From Bradyrhizobium sp. sGM-13 (GTDB lineage: Bacteria > Pseudomonadota > Alphaproteobacteria > Rhizobiales > Xanthobacteraceae): a DNA stretch of 64,000 nucleotides. The position numbers and the translations under genes were made by a program. The notes under the pieces were generated by a model. That model saw only the letters and a program-made list of their open reading frames with translations, had not been told where the DNA came from and ran no database searches. Every line of letters begins with the position of its first letter. Positions within the stretch are counted from its first letter, which is position 1. This document shows positions 1 to 7,904 of this stretch, piece after piece. The stretch spans positions 124,001 to 188,000 of the forward strand of contig NZ_JAGWDK010000005.1 in the NCBI RefSeq assembly GCF_018398875.1, in the 5' to 3' direction.

Positions 1-1
1 C

Positions 2-1300
2 AGCGCAGTGCGCAACGAAGCGGGGGAGATCGTCCGCTACGAAGGAACGGTGCGCGATATCACCGACCAGAAGCGGGCCGAGGATGCGATCGCCGAAGGA
101 CGCCGCCTGCTGCAAATGGTGATCGACACCGTGCCTGCGGTCATCAACGTCAAGGATAAGCAGCTCCGCTACGTCCTGATGAACCGCTATATGGCCGGCA
201 TTTTCGGGGTCGAGCCGGGGTATGCGATCGGCCGCACCACCGCCGAGTTGATGTCGCGCTACGGCGCGGAAAAGACCGACGAGCCCGACAAGCGGGTGCT
301 GGCGGTCGGCAAGGAACTCGGCTTCTACGAGGAAGAATACAAGGACGCGTCCGGCCATATGCGGCAATGGCTGGTCAACAAGCTGCCGATCCTGGATGCG
401 GCCGGCGAGATCGAGAACATCGTGACGGTTGCGCTCGACATCGGGGAGCGCAAGCGCGTCGAATCCGAGATGCGCAAGGCCAAGGATGCGGCGGAGGGAG
501 CGCTACGGAACCTGCGTGAGACGCAGAATTCGCTGATCGAGGCGGAAAAGCTCGCCGCGTTGGGACGGCTGGTGGCCGGCGTAGCCCACGAGGTCAACAA
601 TCCCGTCGGCATCAGCCTGACGGTGGCGTCCGCGTTGGAGCGAAAGACGTCGAACTTTGCAGCGGAGGTCGCCCGCGGCGAGTTGCGACGTTCCAGCCTG
701 AACGATTTTCTCGATACCAGCCGCTCGGCGTCGTCGCAGCTCGTCGCCAATCTCAACCGCGCCGCCGAGTTGATCCAATCGTTCAAGCAGGTGGCCGCCG
801 ATCGCAACTATTCGGACCAGCGCACCTTCGATCTAGGCGATCTCACTGAGCAGGTGGTGATGTCGTTGCGGCCCGGCCTGCGCAAGCACAATCTGACGCT
901 CAATGTCGAGTGCCAGCCCAACCTGATGATGAACAGCTATCCGGGGCCGTACGGACAGGTGCTTACCAACCTGTTCCTCAATTCGGTGGCGCATGCCTTC
1001 CCGGACGGCAAGCCGGGGACGGTCGATATCCAGGTGCGGGAGTCCGGCAAGGACAATGTCGAGATCATCTTTTCAGATAACGGCATTGGCATGAGCCTCG
1101 ATGTCCGCCGCCGCGCCTTCGATCCATTCTTCACCACGCGGCGCGATCAGGGCGGCACCGGGCTCGGCCTGCACATCGTCTACAGCATCGTGACGACCCG
1201 CCTTGGCGGCCGGCTTGACCTCGATTCTGAGCCGGGCGGCGGCACGCGCATTCAAATGATCCTGCCGCGCACGGCGCCGCTGGAGCAGGCGGCGGAATAG
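2..1300 (+). CDS. PAS-domain sensor histidine kinase (5' end outside window)
   Basis: The open frame runs in from the left edge, so the N-terminus is missing. The visible part starts in the tail of one PAS domain (ending RDITDQKRAE), followed by a second PAS domain over roughly the next 120 residues. A HisKA dimerisation helix follows with the phospho-acceptor His in AGVAHEVNNP (codon near 587), then a HATPase domain with N box (FLNSVAHAF), G1 (SDNGIGM) and G2 (GGTGLGL). It should be a soluble or membrane-tethered kinase that autophosphorylates on His and passes phosphate to an unseen response regulator. No receiver domain is fused. It ends 15 bp from a convergent gene. The signal sensed cannot be read from the sequence. 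Confidence 0.9.
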   Translation, partial: SAVRNEAGEIVRYEGTVRDITDQKRAEDAIAEGRRLLQMVIDTVPAVINVKDKQLRYVLMNRYMAGIFGVEPGYAIGRTTAELMSRYGAEKTDEPDKRVLAVGKELGFYEEEYKDASGHMRQWLVNKLPILDAAGEIENIVTVALDIGERKRVESEMRKAKDAAEGALRNLRETQNSLIEAEKLAALGRLVAGVAHEVNNPVGISLTVASALERKTSNFAAEVARGELRRSSLNDFLDTSRSASSQLVANLNRAAELIQSFKQVAADRNYSDQRTFDLGDLTEQVVMSLRPGLRKHNLTLNVECQPNLMMNSYPGPYGQVLTNLFLNSVAHAFPDGKPGTVDIQVRESGKDNVEIIFSDNGIGMSLDVRRRAFDPFFTTRRDQGGTGLGLHIVYSIVTTRLGGRLDLDSEPGGGTRIQMILPRTAPLEQAAE

Positions 1301-1315
1301 GGCCGCGCCCGGCCG

Positions 1316-1666
1316 CTAGTCGATATCAGCCAATTTGTGCAACGTGGCGCCGAAGATCTGGCTCGCTTTGCCGACGAGCGCGGTTCCATTCATGCTGCCG
1401 CGGGTGTCGGTGAAGGTTCCGGATACGCCGATGCCGACCGGGGCGGGGCCGCCGAACAGCGGATTGTCGTTGTCGCGCGGGGTGGTGTGACGCTGCACCA
1501 GGACCTCGCCCTTGAAGGTGTCGCCCTTCACGGTGTAGCTGCCGGTGTAAAACAGATAGGCGTCGCCGCCGAGAATCTGGCCGTCCCGGAACAGAATAAC
1601 GCCGCTGCCCTTGCCGATGCGCCCATCCAGCAGGGTGACGTGGATCGAATAGAGCCCGTTCTTCAT
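1316..1666 (-). CDS. GrlR-like small regulatory/hypothetical protein
   Basis: 116 aa from an internal ATG (MKNGLYSIHV...). The frame is open a further 15 codons upstream, but that extension is Arg-rich and unlike the rest, so I prefer this start. The pattern of short beta strands with G-x-G-S-G-V-I-L-F-R-D-G, followed by G-D-A-Y-L-F-Y-T-G-S-Y, resembles the GrlR/T3SS-negative-regulator fold (a small lipocalin-like barrel). Proteins of this type are common as lone genes in Bradyrhizobium. No secretion genes lie nearby, so a role in type III secretion should not be assumed. Convergent with the histidine kinase. Confidence 0.6.
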   Translation of the reverse strand: MKNGLYSIHVTLLDGRIGKGSGVILFRDGQILGGDAYLFYTGSYTVKGDTFKGEVLVQRHTTPRDNDNPLFGGPAPVGIGVSGTFTDTRGSMNGTALVGKASQIFGATLHKLADID

Positions 1667-1982
1667 GGCGTCCCAGTGCCGGCGTCCGCGCCCACGGAAG
1701 CTGGTTATCATTTATGCCAAAGCGTGGCCCATAGCGTCAACGCGTCAGGTTGCCTGCCGATTCCCGTACAGGACCAAACCCGAAGCGTACCGCCCCGGCG
1801 TGACGTGAGGGTGACGGGCGGTGAACCGAATCAAGTTGGCCCGTGAAATGCATAGTGCTCTTCGGCACCGGCCGGTGGGTGCAGGAGCAGAGAAACAGGT
1901 GACCAACTGGATCAATTCCGGCGGCCACGTTGCGCGCCGACACACAGAAAAAAACTTCCGTGAAACTACGGCCCGCCATCTT
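1667..1982. other. Intergenic region between divergent genes
   Basis: No convincing gene. A near match to an EcfG promoter lies on the minus strand (GGAAT-N17-CGTT, 1739-1764), one base off the -35 consensus, upstream of the GrlR-like gene. The frame of the next gene is open from 1821, so its true start may lie in this stretch. Confidence 0.4.
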
Positions 1983-2348
1983 GTGGGCCGCTGGAGAGAG
2001 CCGCTGATCATCGGCAGCGTGTTGCTGATGTTGCCGCTGGCATCGGCTCCCGGCGCGGTCCGCGATCCCGACGGGCGTTATGCCAACTCACCGCTGAAGC
2101 AGTGGTTCGACAGTCTGAAGAGCGGAAGGGGACCTTGCTGTTCCGATGCTGATGGCAGCGCCGTCAGCGACGTGGATTGGGAATCGAAAGGCGGACACTA
2201 CCGCGTTCGCATCGACGGCGAGTGGTACGACGTGCCTGAAGATGCCGTCATCACCGAGCCGAACCGGGTAGGGCGAACCATGGTCTGGCCGATCCGCGGC
2301 TATCAGGGATTGAGCATTCGCTGCTTCATGCCGGGATCGATGACGTGA
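1983..2348 (+). CDS. Small exported hypothetical protein
   Basis: 121 aa from GTG 1983. I chose it because it places a basic N-region (GRWRE) directly before a hydrophobic stretch ending LPLASAPGA, a plausible Sec signal peptide. The mature part starts RDPDGRYANSPLKQWFDSL, has a CC pair (GPCCSD) and ends in a small beta-rich domain (YRVRIDGEWYDVPEDAV). Alternative upstream starts are GTG 1821 and GTG 1899. I know this protein type as a conserved hypothetical in Bradyrhizobium; no function is known to me. Confidence 0.6.
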   Translation: MGRWREPLIIGSVLLMLPLASAPGAVRDPDGRYANSPLKQWFDSLKSGRGPCCSDADGSAVSDVDWESKGGHYRVRIDGEWYDVPEDAVITEPNRVGRTMVWPIRGYQGLSIRCFMPGSMT

Positions 2349-2358
2349 GCGACTATCA

Positions 2359-2487
2359 ATCCTCATCGTGAGGAGCCGCGCGAGCGGCGTCTCGAACCAT
2401 GTAGGCCCGCCTGTGGCCGTACGGTCCGCCCGGCGATGCGCAGCATCGTCCGGAGGGCGCGCGTGCCGCGCTCCTCACCATGAGGAT
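2359..2487. repeat. Palindromic intergenic repeat, Bradyrhizobium type
   Basis: The outer ends are an imperfect inverted repeat: ATCCTCATCGTGAGGAGC at 2359-2376 against GCTCCTCACCATGAGGAT at 2470-2487. A GC-rich inner part contains further self-complementary stretches (gatgcgcagcatc). The phrase 'rate of CCTCA...GAGGAGC...CTCGAACCATG' is typical of multi-copy intergenic elements of Bradyrhizobium and Rhodopseudomonas (recollection, not searched). It could form one large hairpin in RNA and may act as a bidirectional terminator between the two flanking genes. Confidence 0.7.
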
Positions 2488-2497
2488 CAAATGATGC

Positions 2498-2881
2498 TCA
2501 TGTATATTTTTTGTCGCGTTCGAGCAGTTCGATCGAAATGCCCTGCGGCCCTCGGATGAAGCAGATGCGAACGCCAGGACGTATGGTGGTCGGCTCCTTC
2601 GTGAACTCGACGCCCTTGGCCTTGATCTCGGCGGCGACCGCGTCGATGTCTTTCACCGTCAGGCCGAAATGGTCGAGCCCCTGGTAGGGCGTCACCGGCG
2701 GCGCGTTCACGCCGTCGCTGGCGGCAACGGGTGCGATGAACACGTTGGCGCCGCCGAGTTTGACGTCGAGCCGCCCAGGGGCACGGACGATCTCGCCGCC
2801 CAGAATGTCTTCCAGCCAGGCGGCAGTCGCTTCGGGATCGGGGCTGCGCAAATGCACATGGTCCCAGGTAACGGTCGGCAT
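2498..2881 (-). CDS. VOC (glyoxalase/dioxygenase fold) family protein
   Basis: 127 aa, a full single-domain VOC protein. The N-terminal half opens WDHVHLRSPDPEATAAW, with a metal-ligand-type His in HVHL. The C-terminal half has LDHFGLTVKDID with a second His and ends GPQGISIELLER, carrying the Glu that usually completes the metal site. The three putative ligands (His, His, Glu) are therefore present. VOC enzymes include glyoxalase I, fosfomycin-resistance enzymes and ring-cleaving dioxygenases; the sequence does not say which. Divergent from the exported protein at 3177. Confidence 0.8.
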   Translation of the reverse strand: MPTVTWDHVHLRSPDPEATAAWLEDILGGEIVRAPGRLDVKLGGANVFIAPVAASDGVNAPPVTPYQGLDHFGLTVKDIDAVAAEIKAKGVEFTKEPTTIRPGVRICFIRGPQGISIELLERDKKYT

Positions 2882-3176
2882 CTCGAACGGTCTCCATTAT
2901 TGTTGTTGCGGCGCTGAAGGTTGGTTGCGTCGCGGTGGCAATGAAGCCGCCAGCCAATCCACAACTCTGTCCTGCAAGTCTTATCCTGCAACCCTTGCAC
3001 CGCCGCCGCAATATTGTCGAGGTGGCATGAAACCATTCCTGCCCTGGATGATTGTTGACGGCGGCGGGATCCGTACAGCGGCGGTCGTGATAGAAGCCGT
3101 AGGGGAAAACGCCCGTATGGCTTTTCTTCATGCGCGGCACTGGCAATCGCCGACGCTGCCGGGTGAGGGCGAGGGT

Positions 3177-3773
3177 ATGAGAATCGCCGGGTGGTCGTTC
3201 GGAAGATTCGAAGCGCGGCTTGCCGTGCTGCCGGCGATCGCTATCGTTGGATGCGCCATATGGTTGATGCTCCCGCAAGCGAGCGATGCCGAAAGCCATC
3301 TGGCGCCGACGCCGTCTGAAGTTGCCGGCGTCACGCAAGGCATTTCCCGTACGGATGATCCGACTCAGGCGCCCCTGCAGAGCCCGGGGCTGGCAGCAGT
3401 TTCTACCGATCCCAACCAGGCGGTTGGCGCCGCGGCGCCTCTCGACATCGCGCAGCCAGAGACGGTTGCTCCTGCCACGTCGCCGCTCGACGGCCTGAAA
3501 ATCATCTCGCAGTCATGGCGAAGGGGCGGGCTCGGCTCGAAAGCGCTGGTGACCTTCACGCTTCGCAACACCAATGACTACGCGGTGAGGGATATCGAGA
3601 TCGCCTGCAATTTCATCCGCCGGGACGGCAGCCATCTGACCGCCCGCAGGCGGATCATTCCCGATACTGTGAACATGAAGAGCCGGAAGCGATACGCCGG
3701 CATGCTGGTCGGGTTCGTCAACGTCCATGCGAATAAGGCGAAATGTTCACTGGTGACGGCCAGCCGCGTTTAG
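3177..3773 (+). CDS. Membrane-anchored hypothetical protein
   Basis: 198 aa. ATG 3177 is preceded by a purine-rich ribosome site (gagggcgaggg) and gives MRIAGWSF followed by one membrane segment (LAVLPAIAIVGCAIWLMLP). A Pro/Ala-rich linker follows to about residue 105. The C-terminal ~90 residues form a beta-rich domain (SKALVTFTLRNTNDYAVRDI, then CNFIRRDGSHLT). That domain looks like a FxLYD/immunoglobulin-like fold, as in other proteins with 'NTNDYAVRDI'-style strands. Probably periplasmic and anchored in the inner membrane. Function unknown. Confidence 0.6.
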   Translation: MRIAGWSFGRFEARLAVLPAIAIVGCAIWLMLPQASDAESHLAPTPSEVAGVTQGISRTDDPTQAPLQSPGLAAVSTDPNQAVGAAAPLDIAQPETVAPATSPLDGLKIISQSWRRGGLGSKALVTFTLRNTNDYAVRDIEIACNFIRRDGSHLTARRRIIPDTVNMKSRKRYAGMLVGFVNVHANKAKCSLVTASRV

Positions 3774-3843
3774 CCCTGTGCGGCCGGACTCACCTTTCAT
3801 CTCCGAAATGTGACCTGCGCCTTTGAACCTTGCAAGTTGAGCA

Positions 3844-3868
3844 GGAACTAAACGGTATATCGCCCGTT
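3844..3868 (+). promoter_or_regulatory. Predicted EcfG (general stress) promoter
   Basis: GGAAC at 3844-3848 and CGTT at 3865-3868 with 16 bp between them exactly match the EcfG/SigEcf consensus of alphaproteobacteria. The start codon of the next gene is 43 bp downstream of the -10 element, leaving a short leader. Confidence 0.65.
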
Positions 3869-3911
3869 GGGCGGTTGAACCGCGCGGCGTTCGCGCGGGG
3901 GAGTAAGACCA

Positions 3912-4397
3912 ATGCCCGTGACGCGTTATTTCCTGTTTGTCGGCGGTGTGCTGCTCGCGCTGTTGTTGGCGATCGATGCGCTTGTCCCAGAACAGGCGGG
4001 CGTGGCCAGCCAGGCCGTTTCTTCGGTCGACAAGACCGTTCCTTCGATCGACAAGACCATAGTGCGCATTCGTTCCGACCAGAAGCTGCCGGAGCGGGTG
4101 GTCTTTGACACCAGCCTTCCGACCATTGTTCCGCCGCCGGCCATGACCGCCCAAGCCATTGCGCCGTCCGCGCCCGCCACAGCCCCTGCCGACGCCGCTC
4201 AGGGCCGTGCGCGGGAGACGTTTGCCCAATACGTCCCGGCGGAGGCGAAGAAGCCGGAGCCGCCGGTCCAGCGCAAGCGCAAGGTGGCGAGAAGCCGTCC
4301 GGCACCGTCGATGCAGTTCGCGCAGCCGCCGCAAGTGCGGGTCGCGCAGCAGTCACAATTTGGCTTCTTCGGTGGCCCGAGCTGGAACACCTGGTAA
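3912..4397 (+). CDS. Single-pass membrane hypothetical protein, probably stress-induced
   Basis: 161 aa. One N-terminal membrane segment (YFLFVGGVLLALLLAIDAL, about residues 6-24) precedes a long low-complexity Ala/Pro-rich region with basic patches (QRKRKVARSRP) and a short aromatic tail (FGFFGGPSWNTW). The tail is a recurring feature of small Bradyrhizobium proteins. It probably sits in the inner membrane with its bulk outside. A perfect EcfG promoter lies just upstream, so expression under general stress is a reasonable inference. Function unknown. Confidence 0.65.
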   Translation: MPVTRYFLFVGGVLLALLLAIDALVPEQAGVASQAVSSVDKTVPSIDKTIVRIRSDQKLPERVVFDTSLPTIVPPPAMTAQAIAPSAPATAPADAAQGRARETFAQYVPAEAKKPEPPVQRKRKVARSRPAPSMQFAQPPQVRVAQQSQFGFFGGPSWNTW

Positions 4398-4410
4398 GCG
4401 CCCCGCCTGA

Positions 4411-4785
4411 CTAGCGTGGTAGCTTCGGAATCTTGTCCGCAAAACCATTGTAGCAGGTCAACCGTTCGTCTTCCTCCTTGACGAAGCGGCAGTCATTGAC
4501 GCCCTTCGCCGCCGGCGCCTTTGGTTTGGGCTGTGGCGCATAAATGGCGTCGTAGCAATTCAGGCGTTCCTTGGTCGCATCGTCGATATCCTGGCAGGCC
4601 TGCAACTTTTGGGCGACCGACAACGGCTTTTCTTTCTTGCCCGCCGTCGGATTCTTCTCCCCGACCACAACCAGCGGTTTGCCGCCGATGGTGGGAGGAT
4701 TGGCCGGGCCGGCCGGGGTACTCGTTCCCTGAGCCAGCGCCGCCGCCGGATACAGGATTGCCAGCGTCAGGATGATCTTTCTCAT
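4411..4785 (-). CDS. Small exported Cys-containing hypothetical protein
   Basis: 124 aa from the ATG giving MRKIILTLAILYPAAALAQG, a clean signal peptide with an Ala-x-Ala-type cleavage site. The frame extends 36 codons further upstream but without a signal-peptide-like start. The mature part has a Pro-rich linker, then two copies of a short Cys motif: QACQDIDDATKERLNCYD and CRFVKEEDERLTCYNG. Each is C-(x10-13)-L-x-C-Y, suggesting two disulfide-bonded hairpins in the periplasm. Function unknown. Confidence 0.65.
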   Translation of the reverse strand: MRKIILTLAILYPAAALAQGTSTPAGPANPPTIGGKPLVVVGEKNPTAGKKEKPLSVAQKLQACQDIDDATKERLNCYDAIYAPQPKPKAPAAKGVNDCRFVKEEDERLTCYNGFADKIPKLPR

Positions 4786-4836
4786 ATGAAATGTCCGAAT
4801 AGCCGTAAGCTGAACCAGCGCCGCTGGGAGAACCAC

Positions 4837-4860
4837 AACTCCCGACCCTCGGAATCGAAA
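4837..4860 (-). repeat. 24-bp copy of part of tRNA-Arg(UCG)
   Basis: Positions 4837-4860 are identical, in the same orientation, to 8460-8483 inside the intact tRNA-Arg gene. The shared piece covers the 3' side of the anticodon arm, the variable loop and the start of the T arm. The similarity ends abruptly on the left and fades with a 1-nt gap on the right. A 24-bp identity is not chance. It is either a tRNA fragment or the distal att site of an element that once inserted in the tRNA gene. No integrase gene is visible. Confidence 0.7.
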
Positions 4861-4959
4861 ATCCCGCTGGGCGCCTGTGTTCTCTAGCATCATCCCCGAG
4901 CGTCTGTCTAACTCGTTGATTTAATAGCCATTCAATTGAGCCTGCGACGGCTTGGTGGG

Positions 4960-5165
4960 GGCAGCCGGGCGCTTACGCCCATTGTCGGCGCGCTGCGGAC
5001 GCTACATTGGCGTCGTCCATGGCGAGGCGCCCGCAACCGGACCGAGCGATTGCAGAGGGGCGACGCGACGTCGGCTACAGTGGCCATTCCATCGAGAATG
5101 TCGGCAGCGGGCCTGCGCGCATCCTCGCCACGAATTTCGGCCAGCAGGCGGAACTGTTTAAAAAA
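4960..5165 (+). pseudogene. Relic of a cupin (oxalate-decarboxylase-type) gene
   Basis: No intact gene lies here, but two short blocks in different frames look like the conserved parts of a bicupin/oxalate-decarboxylase-like protein. The first is GALRTLHW (the usual start of metal motif 1). About 100 bp later comes RDVGYSGHSIENVGSGPARIL (motif 2 region, normally GDVGY...GHxIEN). The metal-binding HxH of motif 1 is lost and a frame change separates the blocks. I infer an old decayed gene. Both blocks are short, so this needs a protein-level search. Confidence 0.45.
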
Positions 5166-5289
5166 ATTCCGCGACCGCGACGTGGTCATCGTCCCAAAGG
5201 ATGGGCCCGTTGGGGAGAGCGCGCTTTGCGTCCCTGAAAACCCCGCCTGATCTCGCGAGCAATCGCATCAGTGGGGTTCAGGCGCAGGT

Positions 5290-5376
5290 CTAGCGTAGGC
5301 GATAGGCGTCAAATGCGTGGGCCAGGAAGATGCCGATGCTGACGAAGGCGAGGAGTGCCGTCACGACCTCAGTCAT
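5290..5376 (-). CDS. 28-aa hydrophobic small protein
   Basis: MTEVVTALLAFVSIGIF, then LAHAFDAYRLR. One membrane-spanning helix with a short basic tail. The start is supported by a very strong ribosome site (gggaggaag, 4-5 nt before ATG). Its ATG overlaps the stop of the small ORF before it (ATGA), so the two are probably translationally coupled. Small proteins ending HAFDAYR are familiar to me from Bradyrhizobium. Function unknown; subunit-stabilising membrane peptides of this size are known in other systems. Confidence 0.6.
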   Translation of the reverse strand: MTEVVTALLAFVSIGIFLAHAFDAYRLR

Positions 5377-5459
5377 AGCCTTCCTCCCTGTATTGCCATG
5401 CCGGGAAGGGCACGCTTGAGAAACTCGCGGTAGATGAGGTTGAGGACCGATACTAACAT
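5373..5459 (-). CDS. 28-aa small protein upstream of and overlapping the hydrophobic peptide
   Basis: Reads MLVSVLNLIYREFLKRALPG then MAIQGGRL, ending in TGA that overlaps the next ATG. It has an amphipathic helix with basic residues (IYREFLKR) and a plausible ribosome site (aaggggttag) before its ATG. Either it makes a real peptide, or it is a leader whose translation controls the downstream ORF. The strong Shine-Dalgarno of the second ORF lies inside its last codons. Confidence 0.5.
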   Translation of the reverse strand: MLVSVLNLIYREFLKRALPGMAIQGGRL

Positions 5460-5686
5460 GATCTAACCCCTTGTTTGATGGTGGGACCCTAGCGGCTCTT
5501 TGTTTCCGGAGCGCTTCGCGGCGGAGCAGAATGGTTTCGTCGCGCCGGCTCGCGATCACAGAATTGCGACGGAACCGGAACCATCCAAAACAAGCTGTGC
5601 CAGCGATCGGCCCGCCCTTTTCTCGCCATCCTAATTCAGGAGACGTGCGGGGCGGTGCTACGGGGCAACGTTCCCAAAGGTCCTAC

Positions 5687-6709
5687 GTGATCATCCGACA
5701 TTTGCAGCAAAACGAGACTCTTAGGTCGCGCCGCGCGTTCCTGCGCGGAATTGTGTCTTCGGCCAGCGCGCTTGCGCTCGGCGGATGCGCCAGCCTCGGC
5801 GCGACGGGCGCGCGTTACGACGCTTCGTCGCTCTCGGTGGAGCCGACATTGCTGGTCGCAACAACGCGCAAGCCGGTGAGCGGCGGGCGAGCGAAACCGT
5901 GGTTCGGATCGGAGCGGGCTTCGAAGATGATCGTGGCACGGGCAAAGCTGGTGCCGCCCGACGAGAATCGTTTCTCCCTCGCCGCAGCCGGACTTGGCGA
6001 TTGGCGTCTCGATACGGTCGAGCCGGTATCGGGAGAGGTCGGTGATCTTCTCGGGCAAGCTAGCGGCGGCTCGGACGTGCTTATTTACGTGCACGGTTTC
6101 AAGCAGACGTTCGAGACGGCGGCGCTCGATGCCGCGCACCTCGCCGACGGCGTCAGATTCCGCGGCCAGACGATGGTGTTCTCCTGGCCGTCCAAGGCGG
6201 GACTGTTCGATTACGCCTATGACCGCGACAGTGCGATGTACTCCCGCGATGCCTTCGAGCGCGTGCTGCATTCCCTCGCCACTGCCCCGAGTGTCGGCCG
6301 CGTTCACATCGTCGCGCACAGCATGGGCACCATGTTGACCCTTGAAGGGCTGCGTCAGCTCTATGCGCGATATGGCGACAGCGTTGCCGGCAAGATCGGG
6401 GCCGTGGTGTTCGCCTCACCGGACATCGATATGGATGTGTTCTCGTCGGCGACCCAGAATATCGGGCCGCTCACCCGCAAGATCACCGTCGTCGCCTCGA
6501 CGAATGATCGCGCGCTCGCGTTGTCGGGACGATTGGCCGGCGGGATGACGCGGGTTGGCGCCGCCGAGAAGGCCACGATCGAGCAGCTCGGCGTGCGCGT
6601 CATCGATGCCTCCGATTCAGGCTGGGGCATCATCAACCACGATCTGTTTCTATCCAATGCCGAGGTACGGAAGGTGATACGCCGCTCGATCGATACTTCG
6701 GCCGCGTGA
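5687..6709 (+). CDS. Alpha/beta hydrolase of the DUF900 family, Tat lipoprotein
   Basis: 340 aa from GTG 5687, which has an AAAGG ribosome site. The N-terminus carries a twin-arginine-like signal (RSRRAFLRG) leading to a lipobox LGGC, so export followed by lipid attachment is likely. The body matches DUF900 hydrolases: LIYVHGF (oxyanion strand), FSWPS, the nucleophile elbow AHSMGT (Ser), SPDIDMD, and a late His in NHDLF. Expected to be an esterase-like enzyme facing the periplasm; substrate unknown. The frame is open upstream to 5471, but those codons lack a signal. Confidence 0.8.
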   Translation: MIIRHLQQNETLRSRRAFLRGIVSSASALALGGCASLGATGARYDASSLSVEPTLLVATTRKPVSGGRAKPWFGSERASKMIVARAKLVPPDENRFSLAAAGLGDWRLDTVEPVSGEVGDLLGQASGGSDVLIYVHGFKQTFETAALDAAHLADGVRFRGQTMVFSWPSKAGLFDYAYDRDSAMYSRDAFERVLHSLATAPSVGRVHIVAHSMGTMLTLEGLRQLYARYGDSVAGKIGAVVFASPDIDMDVFSSATQNIGPLTRKITVVASTNDRALALSGRLAGGMTRVGAAEKATIEQLGVRVIDASDSGWGIINHDLFLSNAEVRKVIRRSIDTSAA

Positions 6710-7016
6710 GCTCGCCTTCGGCGCAACGGCATCGCACGACAACATGATGGCGCCCGTCCGTGGCCGGCAAAGGGTCACCACAACGTCACGGTGTCGTCAC
6801 CCATAATCTCGCCAAATTGACGGAACAATTATTCGTGGCCGGCACGGTGGTGCTCGGTCTCGCCTCGAACTGCTCAACGCTTGAATTGCTCAACATCCGC
6901 AACGCCGACCGGTTGTCGGCGCGCGATGCTTTGCGAGTCGATCGGAGAGATATGGGCGACAGCGGGCCTTGTCGGCGATCCAGATTGTTCAGTTGTTACA
7001 GAGGAATATAAAAATC
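6710..7016. other. Intergenic region without a supported gene
   Basis: Open frames exist but have no family resemblance or good start. The last ~20 bases hold the ribosome site (agaggaatataaaaatc) of the next gene. Confidence 0.5.
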
Positions 7017-7361
7017 ATGCGTCAAGCAACATCCAGGGCCGCGGCAGGTTCGCGCGCGAACCATCGACAGGTGCTGTCACTCGCGGCGGGCGTCGCCTTG
7101 CTCGCGGGGGTCACTACGGCTCATGCGCAGAGCACGGGCATCGCCTCCTGCGACGACTTCCTGACCAAGTATGACGCGTGCGTCGTCTCCCAGGTCCCCG
7201 AGGCACAGCGCGCGATGTATAAGACGCAGATCGACCAGACGCGCAAGGCGTGGGTCGACATGGCCAAGAACCCGTCGACCAAGGCGACCATGGAAGCGAC
7301 CTGCAAGCAGACTTTGGATGCGACGAAGGCATCGCTCACGGCCTATGGCTGCTCGTTCTGA
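7017..7361 (+). CDS. Small exported Cys-containing hypothetical protein
   Basis: 114 aa from ATG 7017, chosen for the upstream AGAGGA site and because it gives a proper signal peptide (VLSLAAGVALLAGVTTAHAQS). The mature part is about 70 residues, helical, with four Cys (ASCDDF, DACVVS, ATCKQ, YGCSF) spaced to form two disulfides, and a conserved-looking ...QIDQTRKAW helix. This is a recurrent periplasmic four-Cys helical protein of Bradyrhizobium; function not known to me. Confidence 0.65.
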   Translation: MRQATSRAAAGSRANHRQVLSLAAGVALLAGVTTAHAQSTGIASCDDFLTKYDACVVSQVPEAQRAMYKTQIDQTRKAWVDMAKNPSTKATMEATCKQTLDATKASLTAYGCSF

Positions 7362-7380
7362 TCGGCGCGTGCGCCGCTGA

Positions 7381-7411
7381 AGGGAGTGGCGTCGAATGGG
7401 CGCCACTCCCT
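7381..7411 (+). terminator. Strong hairpin after the four-Cys protein gene
   Basis: Perfect 11-bp inverted repeat (AGGGAGTGGCG / CGCCACTCCCT) with a 9-nt loop, 20 bp after the stop codon. No T-run follows, so it is either a stem that protects the 3' end or a terminator needing other factors. Confidence 0.55.
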
Positions 7412-7693
7412 GACGGCGTGCGGGACCAGATGGAGAGCGGCCAGCGATGTCGGCGAGGCGCTCCTTCGGAACTTGCTAAACTACGTGGGCAGCGCCGGCA
7501 CGCGATTCACGATCAAGCGGCGCGTTTCAAGGCGCGGTCTGCAAACTTCTTCTTGTCTATTAACCACCTGTTAACCATAACGCCCCAGCATTGCCGCTTC
7601 ACAGAGAGTCGCCTAGGGCCGTAATCCGAAGGCGCGATTGACCGTTCATCTTGGGGGCGAGCAGAGGCTCGCGGGGCTCCAAGGAGCAACGTC

Positions 7694-7801
7694 ATGTCAT
7701 CATCTGGCGTACGCCTGCTGTCCGATTTCGTCCCGGCGATTTTCGGCGCACTTGGTTTGGGTATCCCGATTGCGGTCGCGATCATCTGGATTTGTTCCTG
7801 A
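7694..7801 (+). CDS. 35-aa single-pass membrane small protein
   Basis: Reads MSSSGVRLLSDFVPAIFGAL then GLGIPIAVAIIWICS. A consensus ribosome site (AAGGAG) lies 8 bases before the ATG. Most of the peptide is one long hydrophobic helix. The good start context and the all-hydrophobic composition make this likelier real than chance. Function unknown. The rest of the 332-bp stretch 7362-7693 holds only the hairpin above. Confidence 0.55.
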   Translation: MSSSGVRLLSDFVPAIFGALGLGIPIAVAIIWICS

Positions 7802-7904
7802 TCGCGGAATGTCGCGTGGCTTCGAGGTTCGGCTATGCGGCCTCGGCGCACCCCGTGAGGCTCGAAGTAGCGGCCAGCCTGTCGCATTCGGTTTGGTATG
7901 AGCG

